A stretch of DNA of 17,307 nt, from NCBI GenBank assembly GCA_000787465.1, contig JSYX01000689.1, positions 1-17,307 of the forward strand, written 5' to 3'. The notes under the pieces were generated by a model. That model searched no databases. It was not told the DNA's origin and was given only the letters and a program-made list of their open reading frames with translations. Below are positions 1-9,805 of this stretch, piece by piece. The position numbers and the translations under genes were made by a program. The first letter of the stretch is position 1. Each line of letters starts with the position of its first letter. Origin of the DNA: Thermomucor indicae-seudaticae. Its lineage: Eukaryota; Mucoromycota; Mucoromycetes; Mucorales; Lichtheimiaceae.

Positions 1-706
1 TGGTCCACTAAATCAGCACCGGTACGACGCTTGGGGTCCATTATGACCAAGTCAGACTTCTTCCCATAGGTTATTGTACCCCAGATCATCACTGAAGGCC
101 TGCCGCTCCCGAAAGTTGCACCAGACAGTCGGATTGGTCGACTTCACCAGCTTCACGCCAGACTCGGATTTGCCTACTGTTCTTGCCGATTTCAAATGTC
201 GGCTCGTCCGTCCAGATCACTCTCCTCCGATCTTCAACGGACCAATCCTTGTACCGTTTCGCAAACTCCCGACGCGCTTCTTTATGTTCTGGCTTCAGGA
301 AAGGCTTTTTCTTGGTCACACGGTTGTGTATGCCGCGCTCATTGAGCGCAGCACGAACTGTATTGGGATACACTTCCTTGGGCAGTTTGTTCGTCAACTC
401 TGCAAGTGTCGCGCGCCGGTTCTTTTTCGTTTGGGTCACAAGAAGCCTTTTGTCCCTTTCACTAAGTTTGGGAGGTCTTCCAGGGCTTTTACGGCTTTCC
501 ACAGTGCCTCGTTTTCTGAAGTTGTTTAAAACGCGGTAAACCGTTTTCAAGGGTGTCCCCATTTTCTCCTCAATTTGCTTCGCCGTATTGCCTTCTTCAC
601 TTAAAGTAACGATACGAGGCTTTTCTATAGAGACTAGAGCCATATTGAACGAAATACGAAAGAGAAAGAACAAACAGAACGCGTAACAACACCTTGAAAA
701 ATGCAT
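1..706 (-). pseudogene. Tc1/mariner (IS630-type) transposase, frameshifted and partial
   Basis: A DDE transposase that would cut and paste its own element. From the minus-strand ATG at 706 (or 643, which begins MALVSIEKPR and is the likelier start) the protein shows an N-terminal helix-turn-helix region (IVTLSEEGNTAKQIEEKMG), a GRPPK AT-hook-like linker, a second DNA-binding region (RRATLAELTNKLPKEV) and the first catalytic aspartate in VIWTDEPTFEI. The frame stops at 89, but homology continues one frame over (GRPSVMIWGTITYGKKSDLV, about 108-50). This points to a single-base deletion near 116-121. The second and third catalytic acids lie beyond the window. The break would inactivate this copy. 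It could still be mobilised by a transposase from elsewhere if both ends survive. Confidence 0.85.
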
Positions 707-766
707 ATCGAATTTAGGTTCGGGCGGTCGGCCAAAATTTTTCTCATTCTTTTTTGTAGGGCACTG
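1..766 (-). mobile_element. Tc1/mariner-family transposon, partial (left end outside window)
   Basis: The element runs off the left edge. Its visible end lies at 766: read on the minus strand it begins CAGTGCCCTACAAAAAAG, the usual start of a Tc1/mariner terminal inverted repeat, and it is followed on the plus strand by TA (767-768), the target dinucleotide this superfamily duplicates. The transposase frame starts about 60-120 bp inside this end, as expected for such compact elements. The second inverted repeat and the other TA copy are outside the window, so intactness and target-site duplication cannot be tested. The inserted end sits only 72 bp before the start codon of the EF-hand gene. 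Confidence 0.8.
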
Positions 767-838
767 TACATCAGGGAGGAGAATGGCTCCGCCAATTATT
801 GATCAGCGCCAATTGTTGAACAAAGACAAACCTTTTGT

Positions 839-2293
839 ATGGGTCAAGCAAAAAGCAAAGAGAATAGGGCATTAGCCCGAAAGACACATTGTGAGCCGTG
901 TCTGGCCGTCGCTCTCATTGTTCATTGAAACTAAACATTACTGTTCCTTTGTTCTATAGTCACGCCAAAGGAGATTCAACATCTTCGACAAAACCTGGAA
1001 TCCTCGGCCAAGCACTCAGCAGATAACGTTAGCATCACAGAAGATGTGTTTCGAGAAGTATGAATGGGAGAGTCGAACTGGGACGATTTGCTGGATGGAA
1101 CTAACGGGCTTCTTTCGTCATCCCTCGTTCTTAGACAGTCAAGAAGTATGTGCCTTCTGTGTCCGCCAACGATGATATCTTTTTGAAACGACTCTATGCG
1201 GCTTTTGACGTGGACAACAACAAAGCTATTGATTTCACGTAGGTTTCTTCTTTTTCCTGCCTCTTTGCCATATGCAATTCGGCTAATTTCCGGGGGGGAT
1301 TCATAGTGAGTTTGTGGATGGTCTCAGTGTCTTTATGAAAGGCACTCCCGAGGAAAAGCTGGCATGTAAGCGGACTGTAATCAATGAGAGTGCACACAAA
1401 GAAATGAAAGAAACTGACGACCCACACAAAAGTGTCTTTTAAGTTATACGATGTGGACCACGACGGTTATCTGACGCAACCCGAACTGGAACGAGTAATG
1501 CTACAGTTGGTAAATAAGTGACCGTCCACACACCCCCCTCGCATTTATGCATTGTATTGATAACGTTTCCCGCTTACGTTTTACCACCAGTCACGCACAT
1601 TTTCTGAGGAAGAGGACCAGACGAATGAAATCAAGTGCATGGTGGCTAGGATGTTTGACGATTTAGATGTTGATAATGATGGAAAATTGGTACGTATGGT
1701 TTGGGTATGCTCTGCAAGAGACGGCGGAGGTGTTAACATGTCCGCCTTTTGTTTTACCGCCGTAGTCATTCGAAGAATATAAGCTATCTGCGATGAAGGA
1801 ACCTTTAATCGTCGATTTCCTGGAGCAATTTCTAGCAGAACACAATATATCCAACCAGCCTTCCCGGCCTGCATCCGTGAGATCCTATCGTTCCAATCGC
1901 TCACTCTCTCCTATGAACGGACATAGCCCAAAGCCTCCTGGATCTCCTTCCTCTCTCACTCTCACTGCTGCCGCTGCGGCAAACCACCATCATCGTCTGT
2001 CGGTACGATTATCACAGGCCGAATTACTCGAATACAGCCACCAACAGCAGCAACAACGATTGAGTAGTGTACCCACAACGCCTACATCGTCCAGTCATAG
2101 TATTAAATCGCAGGCCATGGGTTTGCCACCGCCGAGCCCTGTTCGGAGCACGAGTCCAGTGGTAGGTCCTGTTGCAGCTGAGGGTAATACTAGCAGAAAA
2201 GAAGGCGGCGGCGGCGAGCGGCTAGATCAGAGAAGGCGTCTCAGTCGAGGGACTAGTTTGGCAAGCTTGGACGGCATGCTGACTAACCTGTGA
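839..2293 (+). CDS. Myristoylatable EF-hand calcium sensor with long disordered tail (calaxin/calcineurin B-like)
   Basis: Spliced from 839-890, 960-1057, 1135-1238, 1307-1365, 1433-1509, 1591-1689 and 1766-2293, giving 338 residues. The start is chosen because it gives MGQAKSKE, a good N-myristoylation signal (Gly2, Ser6, Lys7), suggesting membrane attachment. Three canonical EF loops follow, each with acidic or Asn ligands at positions 1, 3 and 5 and Glu at 12: residues 75-86 (DVDNNKAIDFTE), 111-122 (DVDHDGYLTQPE) and 156-167 (DVDNDGKLSFEE). Residues 18-60 probably hold a degenerate first hand. From about 188 the protein is rich in Ser, Pro and Gln (HHH, QQQQQ and AAAAA runs) and probably unfolded. 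The core resembles the calcineurin B/CBL/EFCAB1 (calaxin) superfamily, including a GLSVFMKG segment between hands. The partner is unknown, and it is not the classical calcineurin B subunit, which lacks such a tail. The exon 1 choice is inference; the EF hands are plain to see. Confidence 0.8.
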
Positions 2294-2608
2294 TAGAATC
2301 ACGAAGACCTGTCCCCTAAGAAACCGCGTCCCATCTGATACCATTCTCCTTTGTGAACCCTTCTTCCTCCCCGCGCAACTCCACCCATCTGGCGTTTTGT
2401 TACTTGAGCTTTTGTCCTTTCCCTTACTGCCTACCTATATTTTAACGCTTTGATTCAGTAGTAGTTTTTTCTCCCTTCTTTTATATTTAAAGTTCTTTGC
2501 GATATTCCGGAAATCGAACTGTCTGCGGGATTGAAAGCCTTGAATTTTGCATAACTGAATTTCACCTCTTTTCTGTGCAACTTGTCAATTACTGATCGAC
2601 CTACCTTT
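2294..2608. other. Intergenic: EF-hand gene 3' end and EXO84 upstream region
   Basis: This 315-bp gap between two co-oriented genes is pyrimidine-rich on the plus strand, with C+T tracts around 2341-2440 and 2460-2490 and an AT-rich run (ttttatatttaaag) near 2479-2492. It must hold the terminator of the first gene and the promoter of EXO84. No conserved box, RNA gene or repeat was recognised. Confidence 0.5.
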
Positions 2609-5600
2609 ATGAAACCATCTAGTGTTCTAAAAAAGAAGGGCGGTAGTGGTGTAGACGCGTTTCGAAAAAGAGACAAGGACCGTGGCGTACTGAAGCTCGG
2701 TTCGCCTAAAATCACGAGTTCTTCTACTGCGTCCACGGCATCCTCTTCTGCAGCTCATCATCCAACAAAGCCAACCCCGATGACCACCATGACTCGAGCG
2801 TCATTGGGCCACAGTAACTTTCCGTTTGCTTCTGGACCGTTAGCGTTAGACCTTCATCGGTTTGCAGATGATAACATGAACCCTGAGGAATGTAGGTTGT
2901 CTTTACGATGCTTTTCTTTTCGTAACAAAAACATGGCTTTATTGAACCAATGAGCGCACAGTTGTTCATCGGTCACTGGCTGATGCCAATGAGGAAGGCA
3001 TTCGAGCATTTCATCGATCGCTTGTCGAAGCCAAACATGTGGTTGGAGGCGATCTGCAGCGTAACGTGTACCGCAACTATACCGAATTCGTCACCATATC
3101 CAAAGAAATATCCAATCTCGACGGAGACGTCTTTCGGCTCAAGGGATATCTCAGTGAGCTCCGGAGTATTTGGGAAAAGTTCGTGGAAGAAGCGAATCCA
3201 TCAGAGGATATGGTATCCAGTGGTAAATAATGGCGAATGAAAATATTACTGAGACGGCTATTAAAGATAAATAGATGCTATTGGGTTCAATGATGCAATT
3301 CTTCCGCAGCGAAAGCGTAGTGATATGATGACGACAGATTTGCAGAGCATGTACAGAGCACAGATATCGGCGCTATGGGAGAACGTCGAAGGATCCCAGG
3401 TTAGTTGGGTTATGGCACACTGAAAGGAGAAACCACTAATAGAAATTACAACTACTAGAGATTCGTGCCGTATGTTCCCGGACGACACATTGTTCGCGAA
3501 TGCGCCAATTTCATGAATATCAATCCAAAAACATTGCAGCCTCGCCAACCTGTTCATTTGTTTTTGTTAAATGATTGCCTTTTGGTTGCTTCGCGGAAAA
3601 AGCGATCCGCAGCCTCAAAGTACCGTCTGGTGGCCGATTTTTGTTGGAACTTGAGTGACTTGTCTTTAATGGACGTGAGGGATTCGCCTGGTAAGATCCT
3701 TCTCTCTGTTTATGTACGCTCTTGGATAAGAGGGACGGCCGGCTGAGTGCTTTCTACTTATAAGGTCTGACGAATGCTGTCAAAATATCAATGTACCCCA
3801 ACACGCTATTATTCCGCGCTGAACGACCTGAAGATAAACTCGCTCTGTTGAATGCTTATCAGCGGACAATCGACGAGAATGAAGATAGACAGGACGATTC
3901 TCCTAATAGCAGTAGGGCTTCGAGGGACCTTAAATATTATACCAGACATCGTTACTGACCCTTATGTGATCAGATGATTTCAGGTCCACAAAGGTACAGG
4001 CATGAAAAGTTGAGTAATATGTCGGACACGTATTCAATCCGCATATACCTGAAAGGATATGGGTGCAGCTCGGGCTACGGGCGCGCAAGCCAAGCAAGAC
4101 GCTGACATACGACCAGCAGATGCGAAATGGTTGATAGAGCTTCCTGACGAACTCGAGGTCGCAATTGCGTTACGCCAGTTTGAGGAAGCAGTATCCTATA
4201 TTGAACAAGGTGAATGATACATGACCGTAGGGCCAAAGTAGCGTGGAACTAATGTAAAAATATCAAAGCTCGGAACATTCTTGCGACATACACAGAAGAT
4301 GCACCAATACTACGCGACGCAAGAGCTAATGTGCAGAAGTACACTGAATTACTTAGTGCTACTATCAGCCATGATTTAGGGAATATACTGCTAACCAAGC
4401 TTCAATTTCAACGCCTTGTTAATTGGCTTCTGCGTTTGGATAAGGGCGATCAGGTATGACACCATTACTCCATCCATTATAGCAGGTTGCAGATTCTTCG
4501 TCTAACCAAAAGAATCGCGACCGGGCGTAAGGCCCGAGAAGTCTTTTTGACGACTCGATCACAAATTATAAAGAAGCGTATACGGTAAGATATACAGTGT
4601 AGCATATACAAAACTAAGAGCTGACGCTTTTAACGCGTAGACAGCTTACATTTGAAGGCGATAGTACAACGTACATCAACGAATTGGCCTTGGTCGTCTT
4701 CACGCTGATACGAAACACGTGCGAATGGTATCGAGATTCCTTTAAAAAGAACGAGATGGCTTCTCGATTCATTACCTGGGTGCGGGAGCAGACCGAGATA
4801 TATGCAGAGATCTATAAACGCCAAGTATTTAATCAAAGCCAACTGAATTGCCAAATGATTGCGGATTGCTTTAAATCAACGCTTGATCAGTGTGCTATTG
4901 TAAGTTCCGGTCGATACGAACGATATGATGATGGTTCGCTAAGCTGTTTGTGTCATGGTTTTAGCTTCGAAAAGTCGGACTAGACTTGAAGTTTTTGTTG
5001 GAAGATTTCTTTCTAGATAACGTAAAGGAGACTATTCTTGCTTATGAAAAGAGATGCATTGATAGAGCAGAGAAGTATGTCAAGAGTGACAATTTCTCGA
5101 TCGTCTCGAGCCAGAACTTGGGTAAGGATAATCACTAAGAAGCGGGTTGCAAGAAAAAGGGGCGACGAACAGATCTCTTATTGATCTCTCAGGAACGGAT
5201 GTACGCGTGACGTCTAGCGTGGTTTCTTTCTATAATATGCTGATCAAATTTGTTACGGACATTTGTTTAATTGCTAAGCTGCAGGTAATAGACCGTACGA
5301 TGGATACTTGAATATGATAAGGCTAATCTGGAAGAATAGCTTTATGAAACGGTAGTCCGGAGTATCTCCAAAGTCACTGAGCATTACTTGCGATGCATGG
5401 TAGAGCATTCAAAGGGGCAGGTACGGAAAAAAGAATTAAAGTTTTATTCTTTGATGTAATAAGTCTGTAGCGTTCTATCGCATCTTTGAATGTGGCCTTT
5501 GTTCTGGATAACATTATCCCGCGAGTATCTTCTCAACTGAATGTAAGGAAGTTTGCTTATTGTGACGGTGACATGGGACTAAAAGCCGTCTATCTATTCT

Positions 5601-5671
5601 AGCGACATTTTGATCGTCCTATACCCGAACTAGATTCTCTTAGAGCTAAACTACGTAGTGTATGCAATTGA
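2609..5671 (+). CDS. EXO84: Exocyst complex component Exo84
   Basis: Exo84 is one of eight exocyst subunits. The complex tethers post-Golgi vesicles to the plasma membrane before SNARE fusion, at hyphal tips in filamentous fungi. Fifteen exons: 2609-2891, 2962-3222, 3275-3399, 3459-3690, 3765-3911, 3984-4013, 4069-4209, 4269-4453, 4493-4584, 4641-4899, 4965-5121, 5193-5284, 5340-5420, 5471-5542, 5603-5671; 741 residues, close to fungal Exo84 proteins. Residues 1-90 are Ser/Thr-rich and basic. About 95-180 is the conserved helical region (DLQRNVYRNYTEFVTISKEI). About 224-350 is the PH-like domain, with PGRHIVRECANF and QPVHLFLLNDCLLVASRKK. From about 380 the helical C-terminal domain begins (KWLIELPDELEVAIALRQFE). 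ATG 2609 is the first in-frame methionine; an extra upstream exon cannot be excluded. Exons 5-7 (3765-4209) are the least certain, because exon 6 is only 30 nt and was placed by phase. Confidence 0.93.
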
Positions 5672-5779
5672 TCGATATCACACCACAGATCCGAAATTGC
5701 AAGTCGGTTTTTAATTACAGCCATTTGTTGGTGGCTCCTTTTTATAGTCTTTTGCCATGTATCTTACCGTTACCGAATT

Positions 5780-6163
5780 ATGCATATATTTACAAACACT
5801 TACTTCTTGTATTGTCTTGTTCTTTTCCCATTTTCTTTCTGGGGTCAGACGGATATGCACATAACAACAATTTGGGATTGCTGGTCCACGGCCATATCTT
5901 ATTGTCCATGGTTCATTATTCTTTGGGTCGTAGTAGAGACATTATTCTGGTATGAGTGCAAAAAGAAGCGGCAGACGTATCAGCAATATTATACCTTTCG
6001 CGAGCCACTGAGTAAAGACGAAAGGCGACAGCTCTACTGGAACTGTTTTCACACAGTGATGAATCCTGAAGAATGGTTTACTGGATGGTTTTACTATATC
6101 GGTAGCTCAGAACATCCCAAATTCCATGAGATTTATCGCGATAACGTTGCTATATGGTAAGTT

Positions 6164-6212
<49 letters not shown>

Positions 6213-7528
6213 AGGTGAATATTATACTTATTCGGGAGAGGGGAGGAAAGGTTTGCTTGGGCATTTTGGGTCACAGAACTGGAAGCCGTTCGTAGCCATT
6301 CAGACTGGAACACTGAACTGGAATGGATGATTTCGAACGTTGAGGAAGCATTCAATATCAAGTTTACTGATGGATGCAATCCGTTGATCGGTTGCATACG
6401 GCCCGACCTGGATCCTGTCCAGTATTTCCATCGCCCCCTTATAGTTTATATCGCTAACTACTTGGTGACCGCCGTTATGGACAAGGTTTTGCTCGAATGG
6501 ATCCTGGGGTTTCAGAAAATGGGTACACAGGACGCCAACGTTCGGTGGGGACACGTTTTGAATTGCTTGGATCGCCTTCGTGGGCTACAGCAAAAGAAGA
6601 ATGACAAATTTCAGCACTTGGTTTATTGGTATCGAAAACCGAAGTATTTTCATCACGCCACCACCCCGATTGTCTTTGTTCATGGAATCGGTGTTGGACT
6701 TGCGGGGTACATGGGGTTGATATACAGTCTCGCGTCCATTGATCGGCCACTGTTTTGCATCGAGTTACCGTATGCGTCCATGCGTCTGGTAGACCACGTA
6801 AGTCTCTCTTTTCATGTACACTCTGCATGTCTCTCATATTACGCGAATATAACGAAAAGATCCCGACACCGAAGGAGATGGTCTGTGAGATAGAAGCAAT
6901 GCTAGCACACCATGGATTTGGACAGGCCGTCTTTGTCGCTCACTCCCTGGGAACCGCTGTAGCCAGCTGGGTGGCCAGGTCGGCGCCACACAGAGTCGGT
7001 GCTATGGTCCTTGTGGATCCCATTTGCTTTCTGTTGAATCATCACCATGTTGCCTTTAATATCCTGCATCGAACTCCCAAACGGTTATCTGAGGTATACA
7101 TATAAATATATACGAACATCTGACGCTTAAATGGATCACTGATCACTGTCTTCATATAGTATTTGGTACAGTATGTCGTTGCTCGTGAACTTCATGTCAG
7201 TTATTACCTTAGCCGTCGTTTTCACTGGTACGAATCAATCGCCTTCGTACGACAGGCACCTGCGACTGGCGAGCCCCCCCAGCTTGGCACTTGTGATCCA
7301 CCTTTCCAGAATGTCTGTGTATTTTTATCCGAAAAGGACGCCATCGCTAGTAGCACTCATGTCGTCCGGTACCTCAAAGGTCACGATGTTTATGCAACAG
7401 TCATGTCCGGCCTGGAGCACGGAGACTTTTTGTTTGACAAGCAATGGAAAGCGCATATTCTTTACAAAATTAAGCAAGCAGTTCATGCTATTGATGATGA
7501 AGCTATTGTTGACCCGGAAATCGATTAA
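5780..7528 (+). CDS. Membrane-anchored alpha/beta-hydrolase (putative serine esterase/lipase)
   Basis: Exons 5780-6156, 6251-6797, 6860-7093 and 7160-7528 give 508 residues. Two hydrophobic N-terminal stretches (about 1-22 and 37-55) suggest one or two membrane helices; a start at 5855 would leave only the second. The fold is marked by the oxyanion-hole loop in PIVFVHGIGVG (His270-Gly273), the nucleophile elbow AHSLGT (Ser337), and later residues matching the triad acid and base: Asp446 in FLSEKDAI and His473 in GLEHGDFLFD. A region before the catalytic core (WFYYIGSSEHPKFHEIYRDN) is of a kind found in uncharacterised fungal hydrolases. Substrate is unknown: an acyl ester or lipid is likely from the fold and anchor, but this is inference. 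It starts 108 bp after the EXO84 stop on the same strand. Intron 1 contains a long AT repeat. Confidence 0.87.
6167..6207. repeat. (AT)n microsatellite inside an intron
   Basis: An uninterrupted AT dinucleotide run of 41 bases lies in the first intron (6157-6250) of the alpha/beta-hydrolase gene, ten bases after the GT donor. Such runs are length-variable between strains and can form cruciforms. Its closeness to the donor means expansion would lengthen the largest of this gene's introns. Confidence 0.97.
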
Positions 7529-7979
7529 AGCTTTTACTATTCCAATATTTAAAATATTAGCTGCGCCATACCATTCCGCAGGGAAAGCCAAGTATTTACA
7601 CCAATGCTATTGATCAGCTCCATAAATAACAAGAGAAAAACTTGTTCGGTATCGTTGAGACTAGTATTCACAGAATGCAATTGATCGGTTCGATTATCAT
7701 TAATACGGATGCTTGTAATGTAGTGCTTCTTTCGTTAACCAGGGTCTTCACCTGTGTGAGCAATGAAAACTTTTCATGAACGTCCAGTGAGCAGCCGGTT
7801 ATCGTTTGCCGTACGCAGGCGGTGATCGACAAGGATCAAGAGTTTTCTGACGTTTTTCTTTTACGACCAGCGTTGTTCTTAGTGGGGCACTGTTGTTGTT
7901 GCTGCTTTGTGCCACTAGTTGACCATGAAAAACTAACAGTAACATTAGACCACACAGCCCAACGATGGACGGGGCGGAC
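7529..7979. other. Convergent intergenic region (hydrolase and RAD52 3' ends)
   Basis: This 451-bp gap lies between two genes that point at each other. It includes an AT-rich stretch directly after the hydrolase stop (aatatttaaaatatta, about 7543-7559) and an ataaataa at 7622-7629, either of which could serve plus-strand polyadenylation. No open frame with recognisable protein character, RNA gene or mobile element was seen. Confidence 0.5.
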
Positions 7980-9424
7980 CTACTTTAAAGCCATGTCGGA
8001 AGTTTGGAGCTCGAGGTCCGGTTTATCAAAAAAGTATTCTTGTTCAGCCAGTTCAGCAAACAAAGTATCGTCACCCTCTAACGGAGTACAAAGATATCAG
8101 AATTGCCGCGGTATATTGCCAATGATAATGTTCTGAACCAACCGTATGAATATGAAAGGCTGTCTTGATAGCCGGATGATCTTTGAGATAGGTTGCGGTT
8201 TGGAGTGCCTGGCGGCAGGGCACTGACGGTTAAGGGACGGGATGCGTCGTCTGAGTTGGCAATCATAGGCGATGCCGGCCGGGCAAACGGTGATGATCGA
8301 CTGGACTCTTTTGTAGGCGCAGGTCCTATCTTTTGTCGTTTTAGAGGGGATGGGGGATCCAGCTTTCTTACTGCTGTAGTAGTTGATGAGCTCGGAGCTG
8401 GCAAAGCTTGACCAGTAGTCGGACCGACGCTGGCTGCTGACGGTTCAGGTTTCATTACTGCTGTAGGAGTTGACAAGCCCGGAGATGGCAAAGCTTGGCC
8501 AGTAGTAGTCGAACCCACGGCGGCTGCGGACGGCTTTGCATCAGGGCTGTTATCCTTGTTAGCGAACTGAGGATGGCGGTATAGGTTCTTCGGGTCGAAA
8601 GCAACCTATAGAGCAAATCAACTTTCGGGCCTCCTTCATGATAAACATTCTAGTGCTGTTCAAATAAAAAAAAGAAAGAAATGTACCGTTGGTGTTTTCA
8701 TCCGCGATACGTTGCTCAAAAATGCTTTGTCGTAAAGGCAATTTCCCAAGACGTTCCCAAACATACGCAGCGCCCGTTTAAGGGCGTCAGTAGTAGCTTC
8801 TTTCTTGGCCTTCATGTGTGAAAAATAGTCAGGTCAGAACCGTTCGTAGAACGCAGTGGGGAATCCTGACGTACCTTTTCCAAAGCAGCTGCTCGATTCA
8901 GCGCGTTCTGCATTTGTCCATAACCTATATCCTGGTGCATTACTTTTAGCACACTAAAGAGTATGTACGCTCTGTAATGATTGTCAGTACTGACTTCGTG
9001 ATATGTTCCGTCTTTCAGAGTGACCCGGACAATTACCGAAACACCTAAATTCACTCGGCCGCCCTCTTGCATTTCCAACTACAAGTGATTACATTGAGCA
9101 AAACATTTTACACGTAACCAGCTGTACATTGCTCGTACATAGTCCACAGTGCAATTTCTGATCTCGGAAGACCAACCGTTGAAGCCAAAAATGTCATTTG
9201 CAATTTGTATAGCTGCCTGTCCCTCAATGTAGCTGACGCGTCCTCCTGTAACGTCATTACAGGAACCGATTAAGTATGCAATCAAAAATCATGTACGTCT
9301 TCAGAGTTGGTATACCCGGTCCGGATCGATGACTGATCCACTCTGGACCCAGCGATTTGTTGAGTTCAGCTGAAATTCTAGTCCTCTCCTTTTCGTCAAA
9401 TTCTCTCTTTGTTGTCTGTGACAT
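7980..9424 (-). CDS. RAD52: Rad52 recombination mediator / strand-annealing protein
   Basis: Rad52 anneals complementary single strands and loads Rad51 onto RPA-coated DNA in homologous recombination, in the nucleus. Minus-strand exons: 9424-9316, 9245-9139, 9078-8995, 8931-8875, 8809-8687, 8605-8143, 8077-7980; 346 residues. The start gives [20 protein letters not shown], leading into the Rad52/22 domain (about 7-160). Landmarks are [42 protein letters not shown] joined to [10 protein letters not shown], and [19 protein letters not shown] with [10 protein letters not shown]. The tail (161-346) is Ser/Thr/Pro-rich, carries an imperfect internal duplication, has a basic patch (PLKRQKIGP) and ends in an acidic-hydrophobic segment ([20 protein letters not shown]). 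That last exon is reached by a 65-nt intron with a weak donor (GTTGGT); reading through it would stop at 8078 instead. No obvious FVTA-type Rad51-binding motif was found. At 346 residues it is shorter than yeast Rad52. Confidence 0.95.
8345..8520 (-). repeat. Imperfect tandem duplication in the RAD52 tail
   Basis: Within the last long RAD52 exon two neighbouring segments of roughly 85-90 bp are similar. Their translations are [20 protein letters not shown] and [19 protein letters not shown], followed by MKPEP and RKLDP respectively. At DNA level the words tgctgtag, gttgacaagcccgga / gttgatgagctcgga and tggcaaagcttg recur. The duplication lies in the disordered linker, so it probably tunes linker length and not catalysis. 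Confidence 0.75.
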
Positions 9425-9805
9425 TCGTAGATCCTATATTTAGCGTTCGCTTTGTATGGAAAGAAGGGTTTTCAAAAAGGGGCAACGACGGCGACGCGTC
9501 TTCATTTATGCGGGTGGGCGGGCTCAGAAAAGCCGCAGTAATTACATTTTCGCATTTTTTCACGAACCAGCAACCCAGGTATAGGTATATAGTATCACGA
9601 TAACTGCAAGGTTTGAAGACAATTAGATTCTTTATTTGAACAAGTACGGGCAGGAAACTGACTCCCGAAATAAAACGAGTCTCCTTGTCGGAATTCCTGT
9701 CAGCTTTTTTAGGTTCGCGGTTAGTTTAGGAGTCTGCACGTTGTATAAACTTTGTGAGCTCACTCACCATCATTTGTCCGGTTGTTATTGAACCTTCAGG
9801 CTTGT
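9425..9805. other. Intergenic: RAD52 promoter and defensin-like gene 3' region
   Basis: A 381-bp gap. Both flanking genes run leftwards, so it holds the 3' end of the small-peptide gene and the promoter of RAD52. On the minus strand AATAAA occurs at 9810-9805, overlapping the peptide stop codon, and again at 9636-9631, a plausible polyadenylation signal about 170 nt downstream. A G-rich tract (9505-9520) and the ACGCGT box lie nearer RAD52. Confidence 0.5.
9494..9499. promoter_or_regulatory. Candidate MluI cell-cycle box (ACGCGT) upstream of RAD52
   Basis: A palindromic ACGCGT occurs 70 bp before the RAD52 start codon, in a G-rich stretch. In yeasts this hexamer (MCB) is bound by the MBF complex and drives G1/S expression of replication and repair genes. 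Only one copy is present and the hexamer is also expected by chance, so function here is inference. Confidence 0.3.

Noticed and set aside
74..539. Two plus-strand open frames of 118 and 151 codons
   Set aside because: They lie antisense to the recognisable transposase and show no domain of their own.
7822..8136. Plus-strand frame with a Cys run opposite the RAD52 3' end
   Set aside because: Partly antisense to RAD52 coding exons and low-complexity; no recognisable domain or signal.
8078..8142. RAD52 stop at 8078 by reading straight through
   Set aside because: The extra residues look like intron sequence; splicing to 8077 restores frame and an acidic tail typical of the family.
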